DNA from: Planctomycetota bacterium
GTDB lineage: Bacteria > Planctomycetota > Phycisphaerae > Phycisphaerales > UBA1924
DNA length: 64,000 nt
Reading direction: 5' to 3'
Assembly (NCBI GenBank): GCA_018968885.1
Contig: JAGWZK010000012.1
Coordinates: forward strand, 42,520-106,519
The notes under the pieces are model-generated. The model saw nothing but the letters and a program-made list of their open reading frames with translations. It was not told the origin of the DNA and made no database searches. Positions 1 through 8,690 of the stretch are shown piece by piece. Numbering within the stretch: position 1 is the first letter of the stretch; each line of letters starts with the position of its first letter. The position numbers and the translations under genes are program-made.

Positions 1-2
1 AA

Positions 3-509
3 TCCACATTTGGCGCGCCACTGACCGGACTGAAGTCAGCCGATGGTCTGGCGATTGCTCATGAGATCGTGACCACGCTCTCCGATCTGGTCGACCAACA
101 CGCCAAAGGCGAGGCGCGAGGGAGACTCGCGGCACCCGTCGGACTTGCGATGAACAGGGTCGCCGGTAAGTGGATGAAGGAACGCCTGCGTCCCTCATCT
201 GGAAAGGCATCCCCCCGCGCCACTGCCCGCCCTCACGGCACGCTGCCGGATTGGACGACTCGCGTGAGTCCGTGGCAGCCAACCGTCGATGCACCACTGT
301 GGCTGCGCCAGGTGTTGCCAGGTCTTTCGGCTCACGCTCGGGAGCTGCTCACGCTGCGGTTCGGTTGGGATGGTCTTGGCTCTCCCCCACGCACGCTGGA
401 ATGCTGCATGAGCACGCTCGGGTGGTCGCGCATTCGCGCTGTGCGCCAGGAACGCAAAGCCATGCGCGAGGCCCTCACCATTGTCCGCAATAGTGGGGCA
501 CCATCGTGA
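3..509 (+). CDS. Partial protein, C-terminus resembles sigma-70 region 4
   Basis: The frame is open from the left edge of the window to a stop at 507-509, so the N-terminus is probably cut off; a GTG at 69 is a possible internal start. The last ~55 residues (LSAHARELLTLRFGWDG, then RTLECCMSTLGWSRIRAVRQ) have the layout of sigma-70 region 4: a 'leave-no-choice' L-x-x-R-E-x-x-x-L-x-x-R-F-G-x-D-G turn, then a helix-turn-helix and a basic recognition helix. Regions 1-3 are not visible in this fragment. The stop overlaps the GTG start of the next gene by four bases (GTGA), so translation is probably coupled to a glycosyltransferase. I do not recognise the full protein; a divergent regulator with a sigma-4-type DNA-binding end is the best reading. 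Confidence 0.5.
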   Translation, partial: STFGAPLTGLKSADGLAIAHEIVTTLSDLVDQHAKGEARGRLAAPVGLAMNRVAGKWMKERLRPSSGKASPRATARPHGTLPDWTTRVSPWQPTVDAPLWLRQVLPGLSAHARELLTLRFGWDGLGSPPRTLECCMSTLGWSRIRAVRQERKAMREALTIVRNSGAPS

Positions 510-1378
510 GGCAGGCGGTTGTCTTTCATCGCGGCGCACTGGGCGATTCCGTCCTTACCTGGCCACTGCTGCGCTCGCTGGCTCTGCGGCATGATGAGGT
601 CGCGCTTGTCTCTGATCTTTCCAAGGCACGACTGGCGCAGCGTCTGGGTGAACGCCGTGTTCTGGCGATTGATGCGGAGCGTCCGGAGTTTGCCGCGCTC
701 TGGAGGGGGGAGGCGATCGGTGCCAAGATCGATGCCGATCTGGTCATTCATCTTTGCGCCACACCCGCCGACGATGCCGGACGCGCAGCGCTGGATCTTT
801 GGACCAAAGGTGCTCACGAGATGTATCCGGGTGCGCGAATCGTGCTCAGCGCGGGCGTGCTGAATCGAAACAAAGCGATTGAATTGGCCAAGGCCCACGG
901 CCGTCTCGTCGCCGTGCCTCGCCGCGGCGTGCCGGGTGGTCCGGTGGTGATGCACATCGGGGCTGGCTCATCCGAAAAGCGCTGGCCCATGCCCATGTGG
1001 CGTGCTTTGCACCAGCAATTCACCACGCTTATTCCGGGCAAAGTCATTCGCATCATCGCTGGCGAAGTGGAGGAGGATCGTCTGGTTGCCTCGGAACGTG
1101 CCATGTTCACCGCCATGGGCGGCACATTTCTCACCGGGCTGGATCAACTCGCGAGCGAGCTGGAACACGCCAGTGGCTTCATCGGTGGTGACTCCGGCCC
1201 GACTCACGTCGCCGGGGCCATGGGCATTCCCACTCTTGCCCTCTTTGGCCCTACAAATCCCGACGACTGGGCCCCGATCGGGCCGCAGGTCCACATCTTG
1301 TCACCTGCATCTCCTCGCGGCATGGCCTGGCTCCGGCCCGATGAAGTTGCGAGCCAAGCCGCCGCTCTATTGGCCTAG
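506..1378 (+). CDS. Glycosyltransferase family 9 (heptosyltransferase-like)
   Basis: A 290-residue protein with both landmarks of GT9 (ADP-heptose:LPS heptosyltransferase) enzymes. The N-terminal strand-loop is HRGALGDSVLTWPLLRSL, where the G-x-L-G-D loop contributes to the acceptor site. The C-terminal nucleotide-sugar motif is GGDSGPTHVAGAMGIPTLAL followed by FGPTNPDDW. Length is slightly short for WaaC/WaaF (about 320-350). It likely transfers a heptose or similar sugar to a lipid-linked acceptor on the cytoplasmic face of the inner membrane. Its GTG start overlaps the upstream stop by four bases. A membrane-associated GT2 follows 88 bases downstream on the same strand, so the two may serve one surface-glycan pathway. 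The exact donor sugar cannot be read from sequence. Confidence 0.85.
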   Translation: MRQAVVFHRGALGDSVLTWPLLRSLALRHDEVALVSDLSKARLAQRLGERRVLAIDAERPEFAALWRGEAIGAKIDADLVIHLCATPADDAGRAALDLWTKGAHEMYPGARIVLSAGVLNRNKAIELAKAHGRLVAVPRRGVPGGPVVMHIGAGSSEKRWPMPMWRALHQQFTTLIPGKVIRIIAGEVEEDRLVASERAMFTAMGGTFLTGLDQLASELEHASGFIGGDSGPTHVAGAMGIPTLALFGPTNPDDWAPIGPQVHILSPASPRGMAWLRPDEVASQAAALLA

Positions 1379-1466
1379 ATTTTCGCGTCGGTAGTGAAGC
1401 TGAGGGATTTCCCCCAGCAAAGTGCTGCCAACTGGCGGCAGATAATGTTGTCGTGTGGAGGTGTGC

Positions 1467-2666
1467 GTGACGGTGCTCTTGGTCATCCTGCTGATCGGGT
1501 TGGTGGTGGCGGTGGCCAATCTGGCACTGTCACTGATCAATCTGGGTCGATTCGCGCCGCCGCCCACGCACGCTGCGGGGGACCTTTCTTCCTTGCCCAC
1601 CCTTGCCGTGTGCATTCCGGCTCGCAACGAAGAAGAGAATATTGAAGCGGTCATCCGCTCTCTTCAGGAGAGTGACTACCCCGCCGACCGACTGCACTTC
1701 TTGGTGTACGACGATCAATCCACCGATCTGACGCCGCGAATTCTGGAGAAGCTCTCGGCAGCCGATGCGCGGATTGTCCGCGTTCCCACGCACTCATTGC
1801 CAGTAGGGTGGAATGGCAAGCAGCACGCGTGCCATCGCATGGCTGCGCACGCGATCGCGCAGCTCAACGCCCAGTGGCTGCTTTTCACCGACGCCGATGT
1901 GCGGTTTGAGCCGACGTGTCTGTCGCGGATGGTGCACGCAGCGATCACCATGACGCCCCGCTCGGGCAAACCCATCGGCTTGCTCAGCACTTTTCCACGC
2001 GAGATCACAGCGACTCTTGGCGAATTGCTGCTCATCCCCAACATCTTTTTCATTCTGCTCTCGTATCTACCCATGGGGCGGATGCGCGCCACGCTTGATC
2101 CGGCGGCGAGCGCGGCGTGCGGCCAATTCCTGCTGGTCTCCCAACCTGCGTATGTGGCCAGTGGTGGACACGAGCGATTCCGCGACTCCATGCACGATGG
2201 GATCAAACTGCCGCGGGAAGTGCGCAAGGCGGGATTTGCCACCGATCTGGTTGATGGCACGTCGCTGCTTTCGTGCCGCATGTATCGAGGATTTCGGCAG
2301 AGTTGGCGTGGGTTTGCCAAGAATGCGTACGAGGGGCTGGGATCGTTGGGGCTGCTGGTGTTTCTGAGCGTGTGTACCGTGACGGCGCATGTGCTGCCGT
2401 GGGGCGTGCTGGCATTAGGTGCCACCGAGACGATCAAGTTCAGTAACGATTGGCTGCTGGTGGTGGCGGGGTTCAGTGTCTTGATCGGTGCGAGCCAGCG
2501 GGCCATTCTGGCGCAGCGATTCGGTCACCCCGTGTCGTTGGCGCTATTACACCCGATCGCATCGGCGATGATGATGGGTGTGCAGTGGCACTCCTTCTAT
2601 CTGCACCTCACCGGGCAGCGCGCGTGGAAGGGGCGGACGGGGGCGCATGAGAATGTGGCGGGGTGA
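1467..2666 (+). CDS. Membrane glycosyltransferase family 2 (HpnB-like)
   Basis: An N-terminal membrane helix (about residues 3-25) leads into a GT-A domain: CIPARNEEENIEAVI, YDDQSTDLT (nucleotide-binding acid), LPVGWNGKQHAC, and the metal-binding FTDADVRF (D-x-D). The central PVGW-GK-AC block is typical of the HpnB/CrtQ branch of GT2 rather than of cellulose-synthase types. At least two hydrophobic segments follow near the C-terminus. I prefer the GTG at 1467 because a GGAGG at 1457-1461 lies five bases upstream; an in-frame GTG at 1455 is the longer alternative. The sugar acceptor is unknown; hopanoid or other isoprenoid lipids would fit the family. It converges on the M16 peptidase gene. 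Confidence 0.8.
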   Translation: MTVLLVILLIGLVVAVANLALSLINLGRFAPPPTHAAGDLSSLPTLAVCIPARNEEENIEAVIRSLQESDYPADRLHFLVYDDQSTDLTPRILEKLSAADARIVRVPTHSLPVGWNGKQHACHRMAAHAIAQLNAQWLLFTDADVRFEPTCLSRMVHAAITMTPRSGKPIGLLSTFPREITATLGELLLIPNIFFILLSYLPMGRMRATLDPAASAACGQFLLVSQPAYVASGGHERFRDSMHDGIKLPREVRKAGFATDLVDGTSLLSCRMYRGFRQSWRGFAKNAYEGLGSLGLLVFLSVCTVTAHVLPWGVLALGATETIKFSNDWLLVVAGFSVLIGASQRAILAQRFGHPVSLALLHPIASAMMMGVQWHSFYLHLTGQRAWKGRTGAHENVAG

Positions 2667-2706
2667 AGTCTGAATGACTTCAGATTTCAGTTCCGTCATG
2701 AGTTCA

Positions 2707-5448
2707 TCACTTCACGATCTTGCCCTGCGCATCGACTTCGGTAATTGTGATACCAGCGAGATCAGGGCCAGCGTCCTTGATCTGGCTGAGAATGGTGGCT
2801 TTGTCGCCGACGAGAACGAGGACGCCCTGCTTCATATTGATGCGTGAGGTAGCGAGGGTGTTGAGATCGGTGGCCTGAGCTTTGGCGACGCTTTCCAGAT
2901 CTGTCGCGATGGAGGAGATGGGGAGTTTGGCGCTGAGGCGTTCGGCAATGAGACCTGAGAGGCCATCGAGGGAGGCCATGGATTTGACGGTGTCGTTGCG
3001 CACGGTTTCGCGGGCCTTGGTGGCTTCGTCGGCGGTGATATCGCCTTTGGTGAGCCGCGTGAATTCATTGAAGAATTCCTTGAGCGCAGCGCCCGTGACG
3101 GCGGCCTGCACACTTGCGCCAGCGGTGAAAGAGCCGATGGTGGGGTGCATGGTGAAGCTGGAGCGTGCGCCATAGGTGTAGCCGTGGGTTTCACGCAGAT
3201 TGTTGTTGAGTCGGCTCGTGAATGAGCCACCGATGATGGTGTTCAGGGCATCGAGGTTGCCGCGGGCGGGGTCGGTGAATCCGGTGCCGGGGGCGATGAA
3301 GCGGATCTGGGTTTGCGTCGCGCCGGTCTTGTTGACGAGGTACACGCGGAGGGCCGAGCCGGGCTGAGCAGCGGTGACCGCGCGGGGTGCAAAGCCAGTG
3401 ACAGATTTCAATGAGCCGAGATTGGATTCGAGGATGGGTTTGATCTCATCAGCGGTGGCATCACCGGCGACGATGAGCACTGAGTGAGCTGGATTGATCA
3501 TGGTGTGCAGCATGGACTGCACATCGGTGATGGTGAGGGATGAGACGGTGGATTCGCTGCCGCGGGATGGGGAGCCGTAGGGGTGATCGGAGCCATAAAA
3601 GAAGGCGGAAGAGACCTTTGAGGCGAGAGCCGCGGGGTTGTCATCGGCCTGGCGGATGCCATCGAGGGCGAGTGAGCGGACGCGGTCGAAGTCGGCGGAC
3701 TCGAGTCGCGGCGAGGTGATGACAGAAGAGAAGAGTTTGACACCCTCGGAGAGGTTGCGCTTGAGGATGGAGAGGGAAAGTGACAGGGACTCTTCGCTGG
3801 ATGAGGTGCCAAATGAGCCGCCGAGAGATTGGATGGCGGTCTCGAATGCCGCGGCATCCATGCTGGCGTTGCCCTCTTCGAGCATGGAGGAGGTGAGGGA
3901 GAGGAGCCCTTCTTTGCCCGCGGGGTCGGCCCCGCCTCCGAGAGAGGAGAGGAAGGTGACGTTCACGAGGCCAGCGCCGGGGCGAGAGAGAAGATAGACC
4001 TTCTGGCCGGAGGAAAGGGCGAACTCTTGCACCTGAGGAAGGGAGAGAGGTGTGGTGGAAAGAGCAGGGCGTTGCTTGGTAAGTTCATCTCGGGGGGAGG
4101 TGGGACGGGTGGGCTCTTCGGGAAGGACGCGGATGATGCCGCGGGAATTGGCGTTGAGGGTTTGACGGGCCCACTGCTGAATGGCGCCGGGCTTGGCGTT
4201 GCGATAGCGGTCGAGATCGGTTTTGAAACTGTCGGGCTGACCGAGATAGAACTCGTACTCGTTGAGGGCATCGGCTTTGCGCTCGATGGTCTGCATGGAG
4301 GAGAGCATGGCGCGCTCGATGCTGGCGACTTCGCGAGTGAGTTCGGCAGGAGTGGGGCCGGACTTCTGGTATGCGGCGATCTCCTCGTCGATGATCTGCT
4401 CGACGCGCTCGAGATTTGCCTCGGGGCGAGCGAGGACATCGATGGTGAAGAGTGAGGCGAGGGGATAGGACTGCTGCGCGGCGGAGACTTCAGCGGCGAG
4501 AGATTCGGTGACGACGAGGCGCGTGTAGAGGCGGCTGGACTTGCCACCGGCGAGAATCGCGGCGGTGAGTTTCATTTCGGCATCGCCGTTCTGGAACGCG
4601 CGGGGGCTGTGATAGATGTACTGGACCTTCGGGAGTTGCACGGCATCGATGGCGGTGAAGCGTTTGACGCCGTCGAGGCGAAGGGGAATGGTTTCCTTGG
4701 GCGTGGTGTATTTGCGGCTGACGGGTTGGCCGGGGGGGAGCGTGCCGAAGAGCTTCTCAATCAGCGGCTTGATCTCCGCACTCTTGAAATCTCCGGCGAC
4801 GACCAGCGACGCGTTGGAGGGGACGTAGAAATTGGCGAAGAAGTCTTTGACGTTGGTGACGTTGGCGGCTTCGAGGTCTTCGTGGGTGCCGATGACGCCG
4901 GTGTAGTAGGGGTGAGATGGGGGGAACATGAGGTGCCAGATGGCTTCCTCGGCCTTGCCATAGGGGCGGTTTTCCACGACCTGGCGGAGCTCGTTACGCA
5001 CGACATCGCGCTGCTTATCAAGCTTGTCCTGAGTCATATTCAGGCCCATGTCTTCAAGGCGGTCGGCATCGAGCCAGAGGAGTGTGGGAAGGAGCGAGGA
5101 GGGTCCCCATGAGTAGTAGTTCGTGCGGAAGAGATCGGTGGAGGCGTTGTTGGCTCCGCCGCCGGTTTCCATGATGGTGTCGAAGTTGCTGCCGGGGACG
5201 CGCGAGGTGCCCATGAACATGAGGTGCTCGAAGAGATGGGCAAAGCCGGAGCGGCCGGGTGGCTCATCCTGTGAGCCGACGCGATACCAGATGTTGATGG
5301 TGGCGACGGGGAGGGCGTGATCCTCATGGAGGATGACGGTCATGCCGTTGGGGAGAGTGTATTTCTCGACGGGAACGGATTGGGCGAGAGTGGCTGGCGT
5401 GGTGGCGAATGCGGCGGCAAGAAGAGCGATGGGGAGCAAATTCTTCAT
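2707..5448 (-). CDS. Secreted M16 family zinc metallopeptidase, two-repeat type
   Basis: A 913-residue protein with a clear Sec signal peptide (MKNLLPIALLAAAFATT, cleavage probably after TLAQ). The inverted zinc motif HxxEH is HLFEH at residues 71-75, and the third ligand is probably E153 in RNELRQVVEN. The C-terminal half repeats the fold without a zinc site and carries the usual LRETHGYTYGARS substrate-binding stretch. This is the single-chain two-half architecture of pitrilysin-like processing peptidases. It acts outside the cytoplasm, probably on peptides. A GGAG ribosome site precedes the ATG at 5448. A second M16 gene lies upstream on the same strand, separated by a terminator, so they are neighbours but probably not one transcript. 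Confidence 0.9.
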   Translation of the reverse strand: MKNLLPIALLAAAFATTPATLAQSVPVEKYTLPNGMTVILHEDHALPVATINIWYRVGSQDEPPGRSGFAHLFEHLMFMGTSRVPGSNFDTIMETGGGANNASTDLFRTNYYSWGPSSLLPTLLWLDADRLEDMGLNMTQDKLDKQRDVVRNELRQVVENRPYGKAEEAIWHLMFPPSHPYYTGVIGTHEDLEAANVTNVKDFFANFYVPSNASLVVAGDFKSAEIKPLIEKLFGTLPPGQPVSRKYTTPKETIPLRLDGVKRFTAIDAVQLPKVQYIYHSPRAFQNGDAEMKLTAAILAGGKSSRLYTRLVVTESLAAEVSAAQQSYPLASLFTIDVLARPEANLERVEQIIDEEIAAYQKSGPTPAELTREVASIERAMLSSMQTIERKADALNEYEFYLGQPDSFKTDLDRYRNAKPGAIQQWARQTLNANSRGIIRVLPEEPTRPTSPRDELTKQRPALSTTPLSLPQVQEFALSSGQKVYLLSRPGAGLVNVTFLSSLGGGADPAGKEGLLSLTSSMLEEGNASMDAAAFETAIQSLGGSFGTSSSEESLSLSLSILKRNLSEGVKLFSSVITSPRLESADFDRVRSLALDGIRQADDNPAALASKVSSAFFYGSDHPYGSPSRGSESTVSSLTITDVQSMLHTMINPAHSVLIVAGDATADEIKPILESNLGSLKSVTGFAPRAVTAAQPGSALRVYLVNKTGATQTQIRFIAPGTGFTDPARGNLDALNTIIGGSFTSRLNNNLRETHGYTYGARSSFTMHPTIGSFTAGASVQAAVTGAALKEFFNEFTRLTKGDITADEATKARETVRNDTVKSMASLDGLSGLIAERLSAKLPISSIATDLESVAKAQATDLNTLATSRINMKQGVLVLVGDKATILSQIKDAGPDLAGITITEVDAQGKIVK

Positions 5449-5499
5449 TGGAACTCCGGTTTAAGAGGGAGAATAGGAAAGGTGAGAGAGGCAACGAAA

Positions 5500-5521
5500 A
5501 ACCCCCGCCGGGGCGGGGGTT
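5500..5521 (-). terminator. Rho-independent terminator after the second M16 gene
   Basis: A near-perfect GC hairpin (aacccccgcc paired with ggcgggggtt) has an A-run on the plus strand at its left side, which becomes a U-tract after the hairpin for minus-strand transcripts. It sits 54 bases past the stop of the M16 gene at 5575. Confidence 0.8.
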
Positions 5522-5574
5522 GAAAGTTCAAAGTTGCAAGTTCAAAGTTGAATGGTGAGAGCGTGACGAGTTCA

Positions 5575-8484
5575 TCAGCTCTTGGGCTTATCGGCGTTGG
5601 CGGGTGCCGCGCTGGCCGCTGAGGGGCGCATCATGACCTTCATGAGGGCCTCGGGCTTGTAGTACTTGTTGAACGTGGCTTTGACCTGATCGGCGGTGAT
5701 GGCCTGGACTGCGGCGGGATCTGCCATGATCTCATCCAAGTTGTTGCCGCGATATGTCATCGCGGTGAGGCGAGCAAGCCAGAAGTTCGGTTCTTTCATG
5801 GTCTTTTCAAAGTTCTTGGCCGCCTGCAGGTGCGCGGTTTTGAGTTCGTCGGCAGTGGGGCCGGTCTTGGCAAAGTCGTTGTAAATGTTGGTGACGACCT
5901 CGACGAGGCGATCAACCTTGTTGGGATCGGTGGGCGCGCCGAAGACGACCGAGCCGAATCCGGGGTACTCACGCCCGGCCCGCTGTGAGGCGCGAGCGGA
6001 ATAGACCAACTGCTCCTTCTCGCGCACGATATCGATCATGCGAGTGGAGAGCACCGAAGCGGCCAGATCCATGGCGCGAACATCGGCGACGTTGGTGGCA
6101 TCGGGTGCGGGGAAGGCGACCATGACCATGGCCTTGTCGGTCTTGGTGTCGAGGGTCTGATCGACAGTGGTGTTGGTGGAGCGGGCAATCTTGCGCTTGT
6201 CGGCCCAAATGCTCGGCGCGATGCGATCGCGCTTGGGGAGTGAGCCGATGTACTTGGCCACCAGGTCCATCGCCACCTGGCGATCGATGTCACCCACCAC
6301 CGACACCTCGATGGGCGCGGTCTTCACCGCATCGCTCAGCCACTTCTGCGCTGCGGGGAGCGTGATCGCATCCAGATTCTCCTGCGTCAGGGGCTTGGTG
6401 CGGGGTTCGTTGGCATCGTACATGACCTTTGGCAGCGCCTCGATCATCGCCATCTGCACATCGGTCTTGCGCATCTTCATGCCCTGGGCTTGTGCAGTCT
6501 TCCAATCGTTGAAGGCGGATTCCTCAATCTTGGGATCGGTCAGAATCAGGTGTGCGACCGTCAGTCCGGTTTCCATGTCACCGGGGTTGCCACTCACCGA
6601 GATGCTGTACCCATCCGGACCAGCGCCGCGGCCGCCCACTCGCACGGCCTTGCCGGCAGTCAGATCATCGATATCACTCGACGACAGTTTCGAGGTCGCA
6701 AGTTTGCCAAAGGCGATTGAGGCCGCCTGCGAAATGCCACGGTTGGCGGCGGTCTCCAGCAGTTCCGCACCTGCCAGCGTGATGGAAATGGTCGCCGAAT
6801 TCTTCTGATAATCCATGTAGCGGTAGTTGAACTTTACGTTGTTGGATAGCCACGCGGTGTAGACGTCGCTGGGAGAGTGGTGGTTGATGTCGCTGAATGT
6901 ACCGGGCGTCGGCGCCTTGGAGAGCAATTCCTTGGCCTGCGAGTCCGACTTCTCGGCCTCAGGAGTCACACTCAGCGCCGCGCGGCCGAGCTTGGCGAGT
7001 TCGGCTTCGGAAGGAATGGCGACGCCGTCGATCTTGCTGGGGCCGGTGAAGGCAAAGACGGCGGACTTGAAGTCAAACAGCGCGGCAAAGGTCTTGCTGA
7101 CTTCTTCGGTGGTGATGGTGGGGAGGATGCCGCGAATGAGTTCGAGCTGCTGCTCGGGGCTCATGACGACATCGCCCTCGGCAAGTGTGCCCTCGACGCG
7201 GCCGAGAATCTGGCGGCTGCTGCTGGTCGGCTCTTCACGCACGTCCTGTTCAGAAGCGGCGAGAATGTCCTTCTTTACGGCTTCGATGTCTGAAGCGCTG
7301 AGGCCGTGCAACGCGGCGCGGCGGGCTTCGGTGGTGATATCCGTGAGCATTTCCTTCCACTTGGCGGGTTCGCCTGTGGTGGAAAGCGAAACCTGACGCA
7401 TGATGCCAGCCACCTGGCTGACGCCGGCGCCGCCGCCAAGGAATGAAAGCTTGCCCTGACTGCGCTTGCGGCTGATGGCGCGATCGAAGGCCGAAGTGGC
7501 GATGGCCTCGACAAGGTCACGGCGGGCTTCGCCCACGGTGCGGGCGGGTGGCCGGGCAGTTTCGATGCGGGTGATCTGAATCTGGCCACGGGTGAGCTCG
7601 GGATCGGTCGCGACGATTCCGGTATCGGCGGAGGTGGGCGTTACCTTGGCGTCCTGATCAGCCGGACGCGCGACCTTCTTGGCGCTCGAGAAATCCTGCT
7701 TGATCTTGTCGATGATGATCTGCGGATCGCAATCGGCCACCGCGATGATCGTCATGTTTGAGGGGACGTAGTACTTGGTGTAGTAATCCAGAAAGTCCTG
7801 GCGCTGCACGTTCTGAATCGTCTCGGCGGTGCCGATGGGCATGCGGTATCCAAACAGCGAGCCCGGAGCCAGACGCGGGAAGACATACTCCATCACGCGG
7901 TTCTGTGCGCCCGCGCGTGTGCGGCGTTCCTCCAAGATCACCTGACGCTCGCTCTCGATCTCCGCTGGCAGCAGCTTCAACTTGCTGGCGACGTCAGAGA
8001 AGAAGAGCGTTGCCTTGCCGATGGTCTCGGGCTTGGTATCTGGGAGTTCGAGGATGTAGGTTGTGCGGTCAAAGCTGGTAAACGCATTCTGATCGCGGCC
8101 GAAGGTCATGCCCAGTGACTGGAAGAAATCGATGACGGTTCCTTCCTTGAAATTCTCGCTGCCGTTGAAGGCCATGTGCTCGAGGTAGTGCGCGATGCCG
8201 CGCTGCTTGTCGGTCTCATTCAATGAGCCCGTAGAAATCTGCATGTAGATGGCTGCGCGTCCCGGCGGATTGGTGTGGCGCATCACCATGTACTTCAGGC
8301 CGTTGTCCAATTGCCCATGCGTGAAGCGTGGGTCGTTGGGGAGTGGGGCGTTCAGATCTGCTTTCATCGCAGCGGGTGCCGCGGCTTTCGGCGCTTCGGC
8401 GGGTGCAACAGCCGGCTGGGCGTTTGCGATGACAAATGTGGAAGCGAGCACAAGGACGACAGGGCACAGAGTGCGATGAGACAT
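5575..8484 (-). CDS. Secreted M16 family zinc metallopeptidase (second copy)
   Basis: A 969-residue protein; the frame stays open upstream, but AGGAG with good spacing before the ATG at 8484 and the signal peptide that follows (MSHRTLCPVVLVLASTFVI) fix this start. An Ala/Pro-rich linker precedes the catalytic domain, whose zinc motif HYLEH lies at residues 99-103. The C-terminal half contains the degenerate second repeat. It is longer and only distantly similar to the neighbouring 913-residue M16 protein, so the pair is probably ancient rather than a fresh duplication. Role: extracytoplasmic peptide degradation or processing. A terminator follows at 5500-5521. Confidence 0.9.
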   Translation of the reverse strand: MSHRTLCPVVLVLASTFVIANAQPAVAPAEAPKAAAPAAMKADLNAPLPNDPRFTHGQLDNGLKYMVMRHTNPPGRAAIYMQISTGSLNETDKQRGIAHYLEHMAFNGSENFKEGTVIDFFQSLGMTFGRDQNAFTSFDRTTYILELPDTKPETIGKATLFFSDVASKLKLLPAEIESERQVILEERRTRAGAQNRVMEYVFPRLAPGSLFGYRMPIGTAETIQNVQRQDFLDYYTKYYVPSNMTIIAVADCDPQIIIDKIKQDFSSAKKVARPADQDAKVTPTSADTGIVATDPELTRGQIQITRIETARPPARTVGEARRDLVEAIATSAFDRAISRKRSQGKLSFLGGGAGVSQVAGIMRQVSLSTTGEPAKWKEMLTDITTEARRAALHGLSASDIEAVKKDILAASEQDVREEPTSSSRQILGRVEGTLAEGDVVMSPEQQLELIRGILPTITTEEVSKTFAALFDFKSAVFAFTGPSKIDGVAIPSEAELAKLGRAALSVTPEAEKSDSQAKELLSKAPTPGTFSDINHHSPSDVYTAWLSNNVKFNYRYMDYQKNSATISITLAGAELLETAANRGISQAASIAFGKLATSKLSSSDIDDLTAGKAVRVGGRGAGPDGYSISVSGNPGDMETGLTVAHLILTDPKIEESAFNDWKTAQAQGMKMRKTDVQMAMIEALPKVMYDANEPRTKPLTQENLDAITLPAAQKWLSDAVKTAPIEVSVVGDIDRQVAMDLVAKYIGSLPKRDRIAPSIWADKRKIARSTNTTVDQTLDTKTDKAMVMVAFPAPDATNVADVRAMDLAASVLSTRMIDIVREKEQLVYSARASQRAGREYPGFGSVVFGAPTDPNKVDRLVEVVTNIYNDFAKTGPTADELKTAHLQAAKNFEKTMKEPNFWLARLTAMTYRGNNLDEIMADPAAVQAITADQVKATFNKYYKPEALMKVMMRPSAASAAPANADKPKS

Positions 8485-8675
8485 ACCTACTCCTGATGAT
8501 GAGCCACGGGAGCGAAGTGCCCCTTTGAACGTGGCGAATCGAGGTGTAACTACTTTAGAGCACCCACCAAGAGGTGATCGGACCAAGGCAAGTGTTTTCC
8601 TTTGCATTTGGCTGCCCAAAATGCCCAAATTGAGGGATTGCACCTCACAGCCGGATGAAGCACCCACTCCAAAGT

Positions 8676-8684
8676 GCCGATAAC
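8676..8684 (+). promoter_or_regulatory. GCCGATAAC motif, possible -10 element
   Basis: The octamer GCCGATAA matches the -10 consensus of flagellar sigma-28 promoters exactly and GATAAC also resembles a sigma-70 -10. It lies only 7 bases before the ATG at 8691, so transcription would begin at or very near the start codon (leaderless). No good -35 (TAAA or TTGACA) is visible at the right distance. The same motif recurs at 16122 and, less perfectly, near 16898. Confidence 0.3.
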
Positions 8685-8690
8685 TGGGGT

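Noticed and set aside
2665..2681. Small hairpin gaagtc-tgaat-gacttc after the GT2 gene as a terminator
   Set aside because: Only a 6-bp A+T-containing stem and no U-tract; too weak to call, though it lies in a convergent gap.
3829..4455. Long plus-strand frame of 208 residues inside the first M16 gene
   Set aside because: It is the antisense shadow of a strongly conserved peptidase; Gly/Glu-rich composition and lack of family features argue against a gene.
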